Origin: Fulvia fulva
Lineage: Eukaryota > Ascomycota > Dothideomycetes > Mycosphaerellales > Mycosphaerellaceae
Assembly (NCBI RefSeq): GCF_020509005.1
Contig: NC_063012.1
Span: 5,146,001-5,210,000, forward strand
Length of the DNA stretch: 64,000 nt
Reading direction: 5' to 3'
Part shown: piece by piece, positions 44,030 to 54,460 of the stretch
How positions within the stretch are numbered: the stretch's first letter is position 1
Layout of the letters: each line of letters begins with the position of its first letter
The notes under the pieces: generated by a model
The model's database searches: none
Told to the model about the DNA's origin: nothing
The model's input: the letters and a program-made list of their open reading frames with translations, nothing else
Program-made: the position numbers and the translations under genes

Positions 44030-44715
44030 AGGGAGTGCCGACTGAGGCTGGAGAAGACTGAAGTGGCGAAAGTCAAGAGTGCCTCGGTCGTCTCGCCCAT
44101 GTCAGGGATCATCACTGAAGAACGGACAATCGGAAGGAGTGCGTGATCAAACTTTTCGGAGCACAGATATCAATTGAGAAGATGTTTATCCCCAGCACCC
44201 TGTCATTTGACCGCTCAGAGTCTCGGGCGGAGCAGACACTCGGGCTGACGTGGTCCAGATCTGTGGACTTCAAGGCAATGATGAGATCGTCTTCCTGCAT
44301 ATTATGGCGACTTCCTAGTCGAGACCTTCGACCAGTGACACGATGATGTAGGGTCATTCCCGCCTATCTCGACGGCGTTCCGGAAGACGCCTCTTCGTCG
44401 TAACAAGCACGAAGGATCACGCTAAAAAGTACATCCGCTAGCTATGCAATGTTCCCGTCCCTGTGCCGTGTTGCTCTGGCCATAGCCGCCATGCTTTTGG
44501 CGCACGATGCATAACGTGGTGGCTGCGCATGAGATCGAGACACGTGTAAGACGCCTTGGCTGGCCACTAGTCTCCATTCGAGAGATAGCTGGAAAAGAGA
44601 TCTTTACAGCAAGTCTATACGACACAAATGCTCAATAAGGGTATCATCTCGCCTCAACGTACATCATTAGTTCGCGGGATATGAAAAGCAATCTCTACGC
44701 GTACGACCACATTTT
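44030..44715. other. Convergent intergenic region
   Basis: 686 bp between esterase and C2H2 3' ends; no gene, repeat or motif recognised. Confidence 0.4.
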
Positions 44716-46116
44716 TCAGTTAATCAGCCATTGTGTGCCCCGAGAACTGATGATGCCCACTTTGGTCATCCACTGTTGGACCATCGCATCTATTCTCCAG
44801 TCTCCTGGGTCTGTAGGACTGGAGTTGCTCTTCTTCTCGGAGTCCATGTGTCGTCCCACGTGTTCCATTCTATCATTCCACGTTCCTTGTCCATGGAACT
44901 CCTGCTCGCAGAACAAGCAGCCGCTATGTTCTGGGCTCGACCGCAGTGGTTGGTAGCAACTCTTTGCGATTTCGGCCATGACTTGGTCTTCTTCGTTCCC
45001 CTTACTGCTCCTCGCTAGCGATCTCCTTCCCGTGGATGCTCGAGACGTTTCCGCAGCGTGCATTCGGCGGACATGTTGTATGAACAAATCCTTGCGATTG
45101 AAGTCATTCTGCTTTCGGTCGGTATCAGCGCTTCCGCATTGATCACAGCGCCAGAACCCGAGCCGCATATGTTGGGTCGAAAAATGGCGCTTCCATTCAT
45201 TCTTCGACCCAAATGTTGAGGGGCACCCGTAGACGGCGAGCGGACAAGGGAACGCTCTGTTGCCCGCCGTCGTGATACGGGGATCAGTAGTACCACTCTT
45301 GGGGCTGTGATGATACGAAGACGACCGTTGATTCATCTGAGGCCGCTTGTTGACTCTTGCCGTTGATGATGAGATTGATCGAGAGGATTGTGTGCGACGG
45401 CGCCTGAAGTCAGGCACTTGCGAGCTACGCCGTGGGACTTCTTCCGTTGGGCAGTATTGAGAGTATGGTACGCTGTGGGATGTCTCGGAGGTGTCGTCAT
45501 CTGCTGAAGCAATTGGATGGTATCCTTCCTGAGCAAATGATCCGTATGTTTCATACCGCGCGTCCGTCCCCTCGAAAGCTGATACGGAAGGCTGGTCGTC
45601 GGCGCGTCTCTGAACGTCGTGGAGCGCGACACAATCGCCGATGGCGCCGTTCCCTTGCTCTCCGTAAGACAGATAGCCGCCATGGACGAAGGCAACGCTT
45701 TCCTCCTGGCCATAGAGTGTCAGGTTTGAGACGATAGCAAGCTCGGGCGACGCCCAGGATGAGTCTCTACAGTCGCTGCGAGCACTGCCCGTCAGAGATG
45801 ACTTCAGAGCACTGCTCGCAGGGGAAGGGTGCCGGCGATCAGCCTGTGGATCAAAGATCGCGTGTCCATTTAATTGAGCAGATCCAGCGGAAGGAGAGGA
45901 ACAGCACCATGATTCGGGACCGTCCACCTGGTCTGTGAGTGGCGTAAACATGAAGCGATCGGACTCGTCCAGGAATCGGCGCATAGGGACAGCAAATCCT
46001 AGTCTTGGTACAGGATTGCAGCCGGCAAGATAATGATGATCGCTTGAGCATATGTCCTTGTCACACTGGACATCCAACGGACAGGTCTGCAGACTGTCGA
46101 CATATGTAAGGTCCAT
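44716..46116 (-). CDS. C2H2 zinc finger protein (nuclear regulator, unknown target)
   Basis: 466 aa from the first ATG (46116, MDLTYVDSLQTCPL); the frame is open to 46242 without another ATG. Residues 1-310 are disordered, Ser/Asp-rich, with a basic cluster FRRRRTQSSRS. The zinc module at about 322-392 comprises FPCPLAVYGCPSTFGSKNEW followed by KRHFSTQH, then FWRCDQCGSADTD with FNRKDLFIQHVRRMH. This two-finger 'CP...GC..TF....EWKRH' module is common in ascomycete transcription factors. A third CLFCEQEF...HVGRH element follows near 430. The last residues (WRIDAMVQQWMTKVGII) form an amphipathic helix. Confidence 0.75.
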   Translation of the reverse strand: MDLTYVDSLQTCPLDVQCDKDICSSDHHYLAGCNPVPRLGFAVPMRRFLDESDRFMFTPLTDQVDGPESWCCSSPSAGSAQLNGHAIFDPQADRRHPSPASSALKSSLTGSARSDCRDSSWASPELAIVSNLTLYGQEESVAFVHGGYLSYGEQGNGAIGDCVALHDVQRRADDQPSVSAFEGTDARYETYGSFAQEGYHPIASADDDTSETSHSVPYSQYCPTEEVPRRSSQVPDFRRRRTQSSRSISSSTARVNKRPQMNQRSSSYHHSPKSGTTDPRITTAGNRAFPCPLAVYGCPSTFGSKNEWKRHFSTQHMRLGFWRCDQCGSADTDRKQNDFNRKDLFIQHVRRMHAAETSRASTGRRSLARSSKGNEEDQVMAEIAKSCYQPLRSSPEHSGCLFCEQEFHGQGTWNDRMEHVGRHMDSEKKSNSSPTDPGDWRIDAMVQQWMTKVGIISSRGTQWLIN

Positions 46117-48319
46117 GCTGAATGTTACCACTTGCTCACTGTCGTTGACCTCCCAAGCCCCGTTGCTGCAATTGGTCAAAGTGCTAAATGGTGTCTTGCT
46201 GTTGATGTGAAGTAATTGTGCAGCGTCGATGCAACGATGCACTTCGGAGTACCCCCGTTAGCCAGAACAAAGTGGCAATGTATATGGCCAGGCAATCGAT
46301 GCGGCAGTCCTAGCTTTCACTGACGAGGATGTCGCAGTAATGCTATACGGCTCGTGGGTAAGTTCGAAGGCAGGAAGGGCGAAGCAGATGGCGGTCGGAA
46401 GAATCAAGTTTGAGAACACGGTTTTGCGGCTTCTCTGCAGCGCAGTCGATATCTTTGTGGCCCATGGCCTACCTGAACTGACAGCTTTATGCATGGCATG
46501 CACTGCTCAGTGCACAGTGTGCTCGCAGAGCCTCAAGTCACTTGTACCTTGTCGTGTGTGAGCTTGGGCCCTGGATCTCAATGCACTACTTGCAGCACCG
46601 GTGTAGGCTGTGCGAATGAACGCCCGAAGAAGCATTACATCCACCTTTAGCTACCGCGGGCGTCGACCCTATGTCCTTTCAAGGCTAGAGCCTGGGCAAA
46701 GGCGCTTCTAGATATAATCTTAGGCAGTGGGCGGCACCAGACGTTGTATAGTCAATCTGCATCGTCCTTCGCCATGACTTTAGAGTCGGTGCAGGAGCTG
46801 GCGATGGCTGCATGTTGCGGGCCGAAATGGGGCGTCGAGGCGCCCTCCCGCCAGGGCTTGCAAATGGCCATGTGAGACCGTCGCCTGGGGAATTGGGGGC
46901 CAGGACACAAACGCCGATGCGTCCTCCACGGTTGCTGTTGACATGATCTTGTCTAGGCCTGCTCCATCGCATCAGCTCATACTCCACTTCAAATCAGCTG
47001 CTCGCCTCCTCAATGCACGCTGATGTGTGGTTGTGAGATCACAAGTACGAGTTGAAAAGCAAACATCTGGTGTGGTGGCGCGGGCACTCTTGATGCTTTG
47101 TCCGTCGAGGCAAATTTATGGCAAGATCGTTGCCTTGCTCAGGGATCATGCTGCATTTCGTCATCTGTGGCAGAGTGTTACCATCTGCACTGCTATAATG
47201 GTGTCCGCAGGGCCTCCCAGAACGCCAGACATACAGTCGCGGTACAAGGCCAGACAGGCCCGTAAACGTGGCAGGCACTTCAAGACTCTGCTTTCACAGT
47301 TGGTATCACAACATGGGTGCAGGTGAAACAGCACGAGGGCTGCAGAGCCCCATGCGCAAGCGAGCAAGCCGAATCTCAGCAAACGCTGGCCATCGCTGGA
47401 CCTCAAGCCAACGTGGTCTTCATGACGACGCGTGCGAGACACGCTTCTCGGCTCACATATATGTAAGGTAGTCAGCATAGCGGTAGGCTACCATGTGCGT
47501 ACCTCGAGCTTTTGACCTAACACATGTTGGTGACATTCCGGTACTCGTGAACAGTCAGTCCCTCAAAACAGACCGGGATGCACTCCAGATGGATCTAGAT
47601 CAACAACTGCATGATGCAGGCATCTTTCAGTGTTGTGGCACTTCAGTGATAGTCGACCCGGGATCTGTGCGCCATCCTCGCGCTTTCGGGTGTCAAGTTT
47701 TACCGCGTTCGCAACGTGACATATCTTGCATACCAGCCATGTCACTGCTGGCTAAGAGCTTGGTGCAAGCCCGCGCAGTGCACGGCGTAAGTGAGCAGAT
47801 GTGTATGGCCACAACAGAAGAGCGGCGTTGAAGATACGGACGACACTTACCGCACGCCACGTTCCGACCGCTTCGCCACCGGCCGCTCCGTGAACTCATC
47901 TTTCATCAATTCACAAATCTCCGAGTGGGCTCGCAAAAAGCCTGAGCGGGAGGGTCTTGTTGTCGTATGGCTGTTTTGAGGGACGCAAACATGGCCGCAA
48001 GCTTCTTGCCGTGTTATCGAGGGCATAGCTTGTTGCCATGCAGGTGTTGCCGCGACTCACCCGTTCATTGTATGTGACATACCATGACATGTCACACGCC
48101 ATTTGTGTGACAGTGCTGCAGATGGCTGAGCAAACGTGATCCAAGTTGGGTTCCAGGCGTCTCAGTTCCTGGGGAGCGTCGTCGGAGATTTCGCACCTTG
48201 AGCCGGTGGATACCATGTCAAATACTTGGTATCGGCAGCGCGCACAAGAGGAGCGGTATGTGATGTCGCGAGTAGAGTTCTACAGCGCAGCGGCATGACT
48301 GCTAGACTGTCGGATGAGA
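46117..48319. other. Long intergenic region without supported gene
   Basis: 2.2 kb between two minus-strand genes. ORFs up to 112 codons (47493-47831, +) lack motifs and splice-consistent neighbours. No low-complexity or transposon signal; ordinary base composition. Confidence 0.4.
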
Positions 48320-49249
48320 TTACTTCTTGCCCTTCCTCTTCTTGAACACAACAGCAGGTGTCGTTGGTGCTTCAGAAGACTGCTTCTCGCGTGCGTCTCC
48401 TGCTGATCTTTCGACATCCGGAATGGTCTGAAGCATTTCCATCCCATCATCGCCCTCTTCCTGCTTGACAGCCTCGCTCTCGTTCTTTGGCAAGGCTTTA
48501 GGGTGGTCAGGCTTCCTCTTTACACCACTCAGGAGTGCATCCAGGTCGCCTGTGTCGTCGTCGTTCGTGTGACTGCCGGGGTACTTCTTGAGATTGCGGC
48601 CCCATGCTCTCCTCTTCGGCGCAGCTTCCTCGTCTCGAATATCGTCGTCCTCGTTGTCGGCCTTGCGCTTGTATACGCCTTTTGCAAGCGTCTCGACACT
48701 TTCTTCGGTCTTCACGGCAGACTTTGACTCGTTGTCGGTATCCTGCCCCTCTCGCTTCGCCTCTGCAAGGATTTCTGCTAGCGAGCGATTTACGCTCACA
48801 GAACCACCCTCTGCGGGCTCTACCGACCTCGCGTTGACAACTTGGTAGCTGCCAACTCCTGCGACCTCCTTCTTCAGCTCGTCCGGCAACTCCACGCCCA
48901 GAGCTGCGAGCTGCTCCGCGTGTGCTTTGCGTTGCGCGGCAGAAGTCATGGCCGGTGCTGTCGTTCGAGGCCCTTTGGCCGCTGGTACAACACTCGCTGC
49001 CGCAGGACTCTTCGCACTGCCAGCTTTCCCGCCAACCATGCCGTTGAGTCTGGCCACTTCATCTTTTGCCCGCTGCTTATCACGCGTCTCGTGCTCCTTG
49101 TTCTTGTGCAGCTCTCGCAGACTGCGCTGGATGTTGTTCTGGTGCTTGGCGCTTGCTTCGTGGTTCTTCCGCTCGATGCTCGTGTCGCGCACATACTGGC
49201 TGCAGAACTTGCACCAGTACGAGGGCGTAGACTTCCAGTATTCGGACAT
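48320..49249 (-). CDS. U1-type (matrin) zinc finger protein, WBP4/Saf-like splicing factor
   Basis: 309 aa. The N-terminus MSEYWKSTPSYWCKFCSQYV followed by RKNHEASAKHQNN is a U1-type C2H2 finger at about residues 1-45, as in WW-domain-binding protein 4/FBP21 and other U2-snRNP-associated factors. A coiled charged helix follows (LRELHKNKEHETRDKQRAKDE). Further on, a short conserved-looking PDELKKEVAGVGSYQVV segment occurs, then acidic/basic disordered sequence with AWGRNLKKYPG. The C-terminus is lysine-rich (FKKRKGKK). No WW domain is visible. Start at 49249 chosen because the finger begins directly there. It is divergent from HIR1. Confidence 0.82.
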   Translation of the reverse strand: MSEYWKSTPSYWCKFCSQYVRDTSIERKNHEASAKHQNNIQRSLRELHKNKEHETRDKQRAKDEVARLNGMVGGKAGSAKSPAAASVVPAAKGPRTTAPAMTSAAQRKAHAEQLAALGVELPDELKKEVAGVGSYQVVNARSVEPAEGGSVSVNRSLAEILAEAKREGQDTDNESKSAVKTEESVETLAKGVYKRKADNEDDDIRDEEAAPKRRAWGRNLKKYPGSHTNDDDTGDLDALLSGVKRKPDHPKALPKNESEAVKQEEGDDGMEMLQTIPDVERSAGDAREKQSSEAPTTPAVVFKKRKGKK

Positions 49250-49681
49250 TGTTGCGGTGATGTCGAGATACAGCAAGTTGAGGTGCATGTAGAGCGAAAA
49301 GTTGCCCGTCGATGCAGCTTGGTGGCGCACCGAGACCGAGGCACGGGCACGGCAATGCCGAGCTTAATCAATGTTCCACTAAGTGATAGACGTGGTCGCG
49401 CTAATACGCGGCTCATGTCTGTCGCGTCCAGCTGGAGTGTGTGGCAGCTGGATGGCGTGTTCTAGCAGACGTAGGTTGGAAAGGCACCGGTGCAGGTGCA
49501 GGTGCAGGTGCAGGTGCAGGTGCAGGTGCAGGTGCAGGTGCAGGTACAGCTTCACTTCCGTCTTCGTCGTCCACCACCACCAATGTCACCACACGGCTCA
49601 ATCCATACTGTACACGACACAGTCGATACCCCATCCATAGCTAGCAGCCAACGATGAAGTAGACGTCCCGTCGCCGCGACG
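49250..49681. promoter_or_regulatory. Divergent promoter, zinc finger gene / HIR1
   Basis: 432 bp between divergent starts, containing a GGTGCA hexamer array 140-190 bp upstream of the HIR1 ATG. Confidence 0.5.
49489..49548 (+). repeat. GGTGCA hexanucleotide array (nine perfect units plus one GGTACA)
   Basis: Nine uninterrupted GGTGCA units from 49489 to 49542, then GGTACA. It is G/C-skewed between strands and sits in the HIR1 upstream region; length polymorphism is likely. Confidence 0.95.
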
Positions 49682-52600
49682 ATGCGCTTCACCAAGCCGA
49701 GCTGGCTGATACACGGCGGCGAGAAGAAGGACCACGAGGTGTACAGCTGCCACGTCTCGCCCGACGGCACGCGTCTGGCCACGGCGGCGGGAGATGGCCA
49801 TGTGCGCATCTGGTCCACCGAAGCCATCCTCAACGCCGCGAACCCCGCCTACACCAAGCCCAAGCAGCTCGCATCGCTGTCCTACCACTCGGGCACCGTC
49901 CACTCCGTGCGCTTCAGTCCCAACGGCAAGTACCTGGCCTCCGGTGCCGACGACAAGATCGTATGTGTCTACACACTCGACCCCGGACCGCCATCGCACG
50001 CGACGTTCGGCAGCAACGAGACGCCGCCCGTCGAGAACTGGAGGATCTTCCGGCGGCTGATTGGGCACGACAACGATGTGCAAGATCTGGGCTGGAGCTG
50101 CGACAGCTCAATCCTCGTGTCCGTCGGCCTGGACAGCAAGGTCGTCGTGTGGTCAGGCAGCACCTTCGAGAAGCTGAAGACGCTGGCACAGCATCAATCG
50201 CACGTCAAAGGCATCACGTTTGACCCAGCCAACAAGTACTTTGCAACGGCCTCCGATGACAGGAGCATCAAGATCTACCGCTTCACTTCGCCCCCTCCAA
50301 ACGCCACAGCCTACGATCAGACGAGCAACTTTACTCTCGAAACGACAGTTACCGCGCCGTTCAGTACTTCACCGTTGACGACCTACTTTCGAAGATGCTC
50401 GTGGAGTCCCGAGGGCGCTCATATCGCCGCTGCTAATGCTGTCAATGGCCCTGTCAGCTCTGTTGCGATTGTCAATAGAGGCAGCTGGGATAGTGAGATC
50501 AACCTCATTGGCCATGAGGGACCAGTCGAGGTCTGCGCTTTCTCGCCCCGTTTGTTCTGTCGAGAACCTCCGCCGCCGGGACAAGACCCCAAGAACTACG
50601 TCTCGCCTGGCGCAGTGACTGTCGTGGCGTGCGCGGGACAGGACAAGACTCTCAGCGTCTGGAACACAAGCTTTCCACGACCTTTCGTCACCACCAGCGA
50701 GCTTAGCGCAAAGGCCATCAGCGATCTGGCTTGGACTCCCGATGGAGAGACATTATTCCTTACCTCCTTGGACGGTACTATTGCAGCAATGGTCTTCGAG
50801 AAAGGCGAGCTTGGCTACCCGGCGCCTCACAACGAGTATGACAAAGCGCTTGCGAAGTATGGAGCGGGGCGCAAGGTGGGCTTGGTCGAGAGTGCGGATG
50901 CTCTGCGCCTGGAAGAGGGGAGCAAAGCAGACGAGATCAAGGTGGTCGAGGGTCGTATGGGCGAGCTCATGGGAGAGGGACATGCTCCAGTAGGCACCTT
51001 GGTCAATGGTGATGCTTCCACGCAAGAAACTGGCGATGCTCAAATGGCGAATGGCGTTGACCCTGAGCCCGTTCCGGTGCCGGCAGCGCCCAAAGACCCT
51101 CGAGTTGAGAGAGTGGACAAACTGAAGCAGCGAGTAACCATCACAAAGGATGGCAAGAAGCGAGTCGCACCATTGCTGCTATCGACTTCCAATCAAGGCG
51201 AAGCGAACCTTCCAAAGCCACAATTGCAGGCCGCGGTCAGGCAAGGTGGGAGTACATCGGACGAGCCAGCCAAGATTCTTGACCTGAGTAAGCCTTATGA
51301 TGGACTACCAAAAGGTGGTCTTGCCAGCCTGCTATTCGGCAACAAGCGAAAGTATGCAGAAATCGCGGACGCAGACGGTGATAGCAGAGGAGGCGAGAAA
51401 CGAGTGCAGGCAATACAACTGTCTGGTGCCACGCCTATCGTTCATAACACGGAAAATGGGCTTGTGCCAGCCAGCTCTGCGTCGGCGACTACCCGTCCAA
51501 TCGAGGTACCCGATGCTCTGCGACCGGCTCTGGTAAACCCGAGCTTGACAGCAAGCCAGACTCGTCTCGCTGTGCCGATGATAAGGACGACCATTCAGCG
51601 GCCGTTGGACAACAACCGACCTGCCGGGAAACCCGGTGATGCGATGGCTGTAGATACACAGGACAGCGATGCACGGATCATCTTTGAGGTGCGCAATGCC
51701 TCGGGACCATCTCGGACTGGCCGCGCACAGGATAAAGACCCAACACGGATCACGCTCACGAAGCAGGGTCAGATCCTTTGGCAAGACTTTTTGCCCCGTG
51801 CGGTCTTGCTGGTCACAGGCAACAGAAACTTCTGGGTAGCAGGCTGCGAAGATGGCACCATCCATGTCTGGACGCCGGCTGGCCGCAGGCTTATGAGTGC
51901 TGTGGTTTTAGAAGCGCAGCCTGTCATACTGGATTGCAGGGGCTGGTGGCTCATGGCCGTTACCGCAGTTGGCACTTGTTATGTGTGGGACTTGAGGACT
52001 ATGGCTGCGCCACATCCCCCAGTGCAACTGGCCCCGGTGTTAGACGTAGCTGCACAGGCACAGCAAGGACATCTCACCGCAGGCCCTAGTCTCATGTTTG
52101 CACGCCTCAACTCTCAAGGACGCATTATCCTTGGCATGAGCAACGGCGATGGGTTTGCTTATAACCCCAACATGTTTTCCTGGCAGCGCTTGAGCGAATC
52201 GTGGTGGTCTGTTGGCTCGCAGTACTGGAATACGGCCGACAGTTCCGTTGCCGCGGTTGCCAGCAACTCAAGATCCAATATCGCTGGTCAGCAGTCATCC
52301 ATGCTGGATGAAATTAACCCCGAGAATATCTCTGCCGGTATCATACCGCTGCTGGAGCGAAATACTACTGCACACGCGCTCATGAAAGGACGCGCATACT
52401 TTCTGCAGCGGCTGGTCAAGCAATTGTTATCTGCAGAAGGCTTTGAAGGCTTTGAGTCGGCAGTCTCAATTGCACACCTCGAGAACCGCATCGCTGCATC
52501 ACAGACCTTGGGAGCCAAAGACGAGTTTCGCTTCTATCTCGTCATGTATGCAAAGCGCATTGGCGCCGAAGGCTTGCACGGGAAGGTCAAAGAGCTTCTT

Positions 52601-52810
52601 CAAGGACTTACTGGCCCACTGTTCGAGGACGAGAACGCAGATGGTGGTTTTGAATGGAGCGACACCAACGTGATTGTTGGTTGGGACCGTCGAGGCTTAC
52701 TTCAAGAGGTCGTGACGGTACTTGGCAAGCACAGAGACTTGCAGCGCATCCTAGGATTCTTCGATACGTACCTGAAAGCCACGAGAGAAGCGGATCATCC
52801 AGGCGATTAG
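49682..52810 (+). CDS. HIR1: Histone chaperone HIR complex subunit Hir1 (HIRA)
   Basis: 1042 aa, single exon. HIRA/Hir1 deposits H3-H4 independently of replication and silences histone genes. The N-terminal beta-propeller (about 1-380) starts MRFTKPSWLIHGGEKKDHEVYS and has repeats such as SLSYHSGTVHSVRFSPNGKYLASGADD and LAQHQSHVKGITFDPANKYFATASDD. A disordered middle carries the Asf1-binding B-domain-like motif TKDGKKRVAPLLL near residue 485. The C-terminal HIRA domain (about 690-960) has RAVLLVTGNRNFWVAGCEDGTIHVW and DCRGWWLMAVTAVGTCYVWD. Length agrees with the family. After the TAG at 52808 the same frame stays open for 87 more codons (see findings), so the C-terminus may have been longer. 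Confidence 0.95.
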   Translation: MRFTKPSWLIHGGEKKDHEVYSCHVSPDGTRLATAAGDGHVRIWSTEAILNAANPAYTKPKQLASLSYHSGTVHSVRFSPNGKYLASGADDKIVCVYTLDPGPPSHATFGSNETPPVENWRIFRRLIGHDNDVQDLGWSCDSSILVSVGLDSKVVVWSGSTFEKLKTLAQHQSHVKGITFDPANKYFATASDDRSIKIYRFTSPPPNATAYDQTSNFTLETTVTAPFSTSPLTTYFRRCSWSPEGAHIAAANAVNGPVSSVAIVNRGSWDSEINLIGHEGPVEVCAFSPRLFCREPPPPGQDPKNYVSPGAVTVVACAGQDKTLSVWNTSFPRPFVTTSELSAKAISDLAWTPDGETLFLTSLDGTIAAMVFEKGELGYPAPHNEYDKALAKYGAGRKVGLVESADALRLEEGSKADEIKVVEGRMGELMGEGHAPVGTLVNGDASTQETGDAQMANGVDPEPVPVPAAPKDPRVERVDKLKQRVTITKDGKKRVAPLLLSTSNQGEANLPKPQLQAAVRQGGSTSDEPAKILDLSKPYDGLPKGGLASLLFGNKRKYAEIADADGDSRGGEKRVQAIQLSGATPIVHNTENGLVPASSASATTRPIEVPDALRPALVNPSLTASQTRLAVPMIRTTIQRPLDNNRPAGKPGDAMAVDTQDSDARIIFEVRNASGPSRTGRAQDKDPTRITLTKQGQILWQDFLPRAVLLVTGNRNFWVAGCEDGTIHVWTPAGRRLMSAVVLEAQPVILDCRGWWLMAVTAVGTCYVWDLRTMAAPHPPVQLAPVLDVAAQAQQGHLTAGPSLMFARLNSQGRIILGMSNGDGFAYNPNMFSWQRLSESWWSVGSQYWNTADSSVAAVASNSRSNIAGQQSSMLDEINPENISAGIIPLLERNTTAHALMKGRAYFLQRLVKQLLSAEGFEGFESAVSIAHLENRIAASQTLGAKDEFRFYLVMYAKRIGAEGLHGKVKELLQGLTGPLFEDENADGGFEWSDTNVIVGWDRRGLLQEVVTVLGKHRDLQRILGFFDTYLKATREADHPGD

Positions 52811-53074
52811 AATGGTCAGGATGCACCACCGACAGTCAATGACACCGCCACCAGCGCCTCAGGGAAGACTGAATTAGCACGCACTAGTCGCACGCGTTCG
52901 AGGCACAGAAAGAATAAGCTGCAGAAAGAAGTGGATGGTCTGAAGCATGTTCCTATCAATGGGGCGAATCGTCCATTCGAGACAGACATTATCGAAGGTT
53001 CGCGTTTACGAGGTCAGAAGAAATCATATGCGGAGGTCAGAGAGCCCGAAGAGGATGTAACGATGAGTGAGTAG
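52811..53074 (+). other. In-frame open extension downstream of the HIR1 stop codon
   Basis: Directly after the HIR1 TAG, the same frame runs NGQDAPPTVNDTATSASGKT and on through a basic and then acidic stretch (RTSRTRSRHRKNKLQKEVDG, later YAEVREPEEDVTMSE) to a TAG at 53072. It looks like disordered protein-coding sequence rather than a 3' UTR. Either a recent nonsense mutation shortened HIR1, or the region is read by stop-codon readthrough, or it is chance. Confidence 0.45.
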
Positions 53075-53537
53075 TGGTCAAAATGCACCAGCATGGTCTA
53101 CAGTGTTGTTATCAAAGTTCACAGCTAGCGAGGCGCTTGGACGGTGGAGAATTATTCACTGTATAAGTCCGAGCATGTAGAATAGCTTGAGACGTTTTAT
53201 CAACTGTGCGTTCTAGACAGTGCACAGGGATCAGTACTGAGCATGTCGTTTATCTCGATACTGTCTTTGGCCCCTAAGCGGTCTCACGAATGCGATGGCA
53301 TGATCTCAGAGGTGGTGCTTGGAGCTGGAAGATCGTGGTGGGGTCTGACTTCAATTGCTAGCACAGCCTGCCACAAGACCTTGAAGTTCAAGCCACTTCT
53401 TACGAGGTAGAGCACCAGTCTCCCACCCAGGGAGCGTCTGCTGTGTCAGATATTCCCAGGTCTATCGCGACTTCTCCTTCCTCCGGCTGTAGTCGACTCA
53501 CGTGAGATGTCGCGGTGATAGCGTGTCATGGGTATCT
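53075..53537. other. Convergent intergenic region
   Basis: 463 bp between HIR1 and TMA20 3' ends; nothing recognised. Confidence 0.4.
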
Positions 53538-54166
53538 TCAATTCAAGTCCAGCTTCCACAGCCCATCTCCGACGTAGTGCCCATTCTCGATTGCGGGACC
53601 CTTCTTCTTCTCCTTCATCTCAGCAGTACCCATCTTCAGCACACCAACCATGCACGCATTCTCCTTACCCTCTGCATCCACAACCACAACTTCTCTCTCC
53701 TCAATTTCCTTCCCATCGTTCGCCCACTCCTCTGACTCTTTCCCGCCCGGCAACCTTCCTCCCGGCGATGTCAGACCCGGCGTCATAAGCGTAGCACCAC
53801 TGAGCACGAATCTGATGCCGCCCCGGTCTATCCTCACTCTTGTGAAGCACCAGGGATATCTGTGAATGATCTTCAAGTGTGGGATGATGGCATCGTCCAT
53901 GTGCTGCCAAAAGAGAGGCTGGCCATTGATGCTGTAGAGCGAGACACGGTCTGGAAGCTTGATCAGATCGACCTGTTCCTTCTTGGGTAGGATGTCGTCG
54001 ATGTATGGTTCAATGCGTGGGTAGGTCTCGAGGACTTTAGCGCGGATGGCTCGCTGGGCGGAGGACTTGACCTTCGACTTGGCGCCGGCGGTGAAGCTGG
54101 AGGTGATGTGAGTTGGCAGGGAGGGAGCATGGGGATAACGGCACGCACTGACTCTTTCTTGAACAT
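53538..54166 (-). CDS. TMA20: Translation machinery-associated protein 20 (MCT-1/MCTS1)
   Basis: 190 aa from two exons (54153-54166, 53538-54096; 56-bp intron). Tma20 with Tma22 recycles 40S subunits and promotes re-initiation. Exon 1 is only 14 bp (MFKK plus GA). The N-terminal MCT-1 domain follows (KSKVKSSAQRAIRAKVLETY, then PKKEQVDLIKLPDRVSLYSI and the QPLFWQHMDDAIIPHLKIIHRYP motif). The C-terminal PUA domain spans about 95-180 (DRGGIRFVLSGATLMTPGLTSPGG and GVLKMGTAEMKEKKKG, ending VGDGLWKLDLN). All hallmarks are intact. Its start lies only about 80 bp from the edge of the RIP-mutated transposon block, so its promoter is either very short or lies in that block. Confidence 0.93.
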
Positions 54167-54239
54167 GACGGGATGCTTGACGATGGGGTGTGTGTTGCAG
54201 GAGAAAGTGAGGTCGGCGACTGAATGTTCTGGCTTCAAA

Positions 54240-54460
54240 ACACCCAGTCCCTACTGAGGGGTAATCTTTCGACTCGATAGAGCTAGAACGCTAGCATAAA
54301 CACCTAGTGCACTCGGCTTCCTCGATCGTCGCGTTAAACCGCGACGTTTTAAACAAAACAGTATATTAGGCAATAACGAAGCGCTTATATATAGTAATAT
54401 ATATACTAAAATGCTCGCCTATATATACGTTATCGAATACGTGCCTTAAAATGCTATATA
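54240..54460. other. RIP-affected flank, unidentified
   Basis: AT-rich, TATATA-rich sequence between TMA20 and the left end of the Fot1/Pogo element. It shows the same TpA excess as the adjacent transposons but is too short and mutated to classify. Confidence 0.45.

Noticed and set aside
47493..47831. 112-codon + strand ORF in the 2-kb intergenic region
   Set aside because: No recognisable domain, no introns or neighbours that extend it; not enough support for a gene.
48842..49465. 207-codon + strand ORF
   Set aside because: Antisense shadow of the U1-type zinc finger gene running into the promoter.
49489..49548. Considered as a CRISPR-like or origin iteron array
   Set aside because: Contiguous hexamers with no spacers in a eukaryotic promoter: a simple minisatellite.
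52760..52812. Intron (GTACCT...TTAG, 43 bp) that would remove the HIR1 TAG
   Set aside because: It is very short and would shift the frame away from the open extension.
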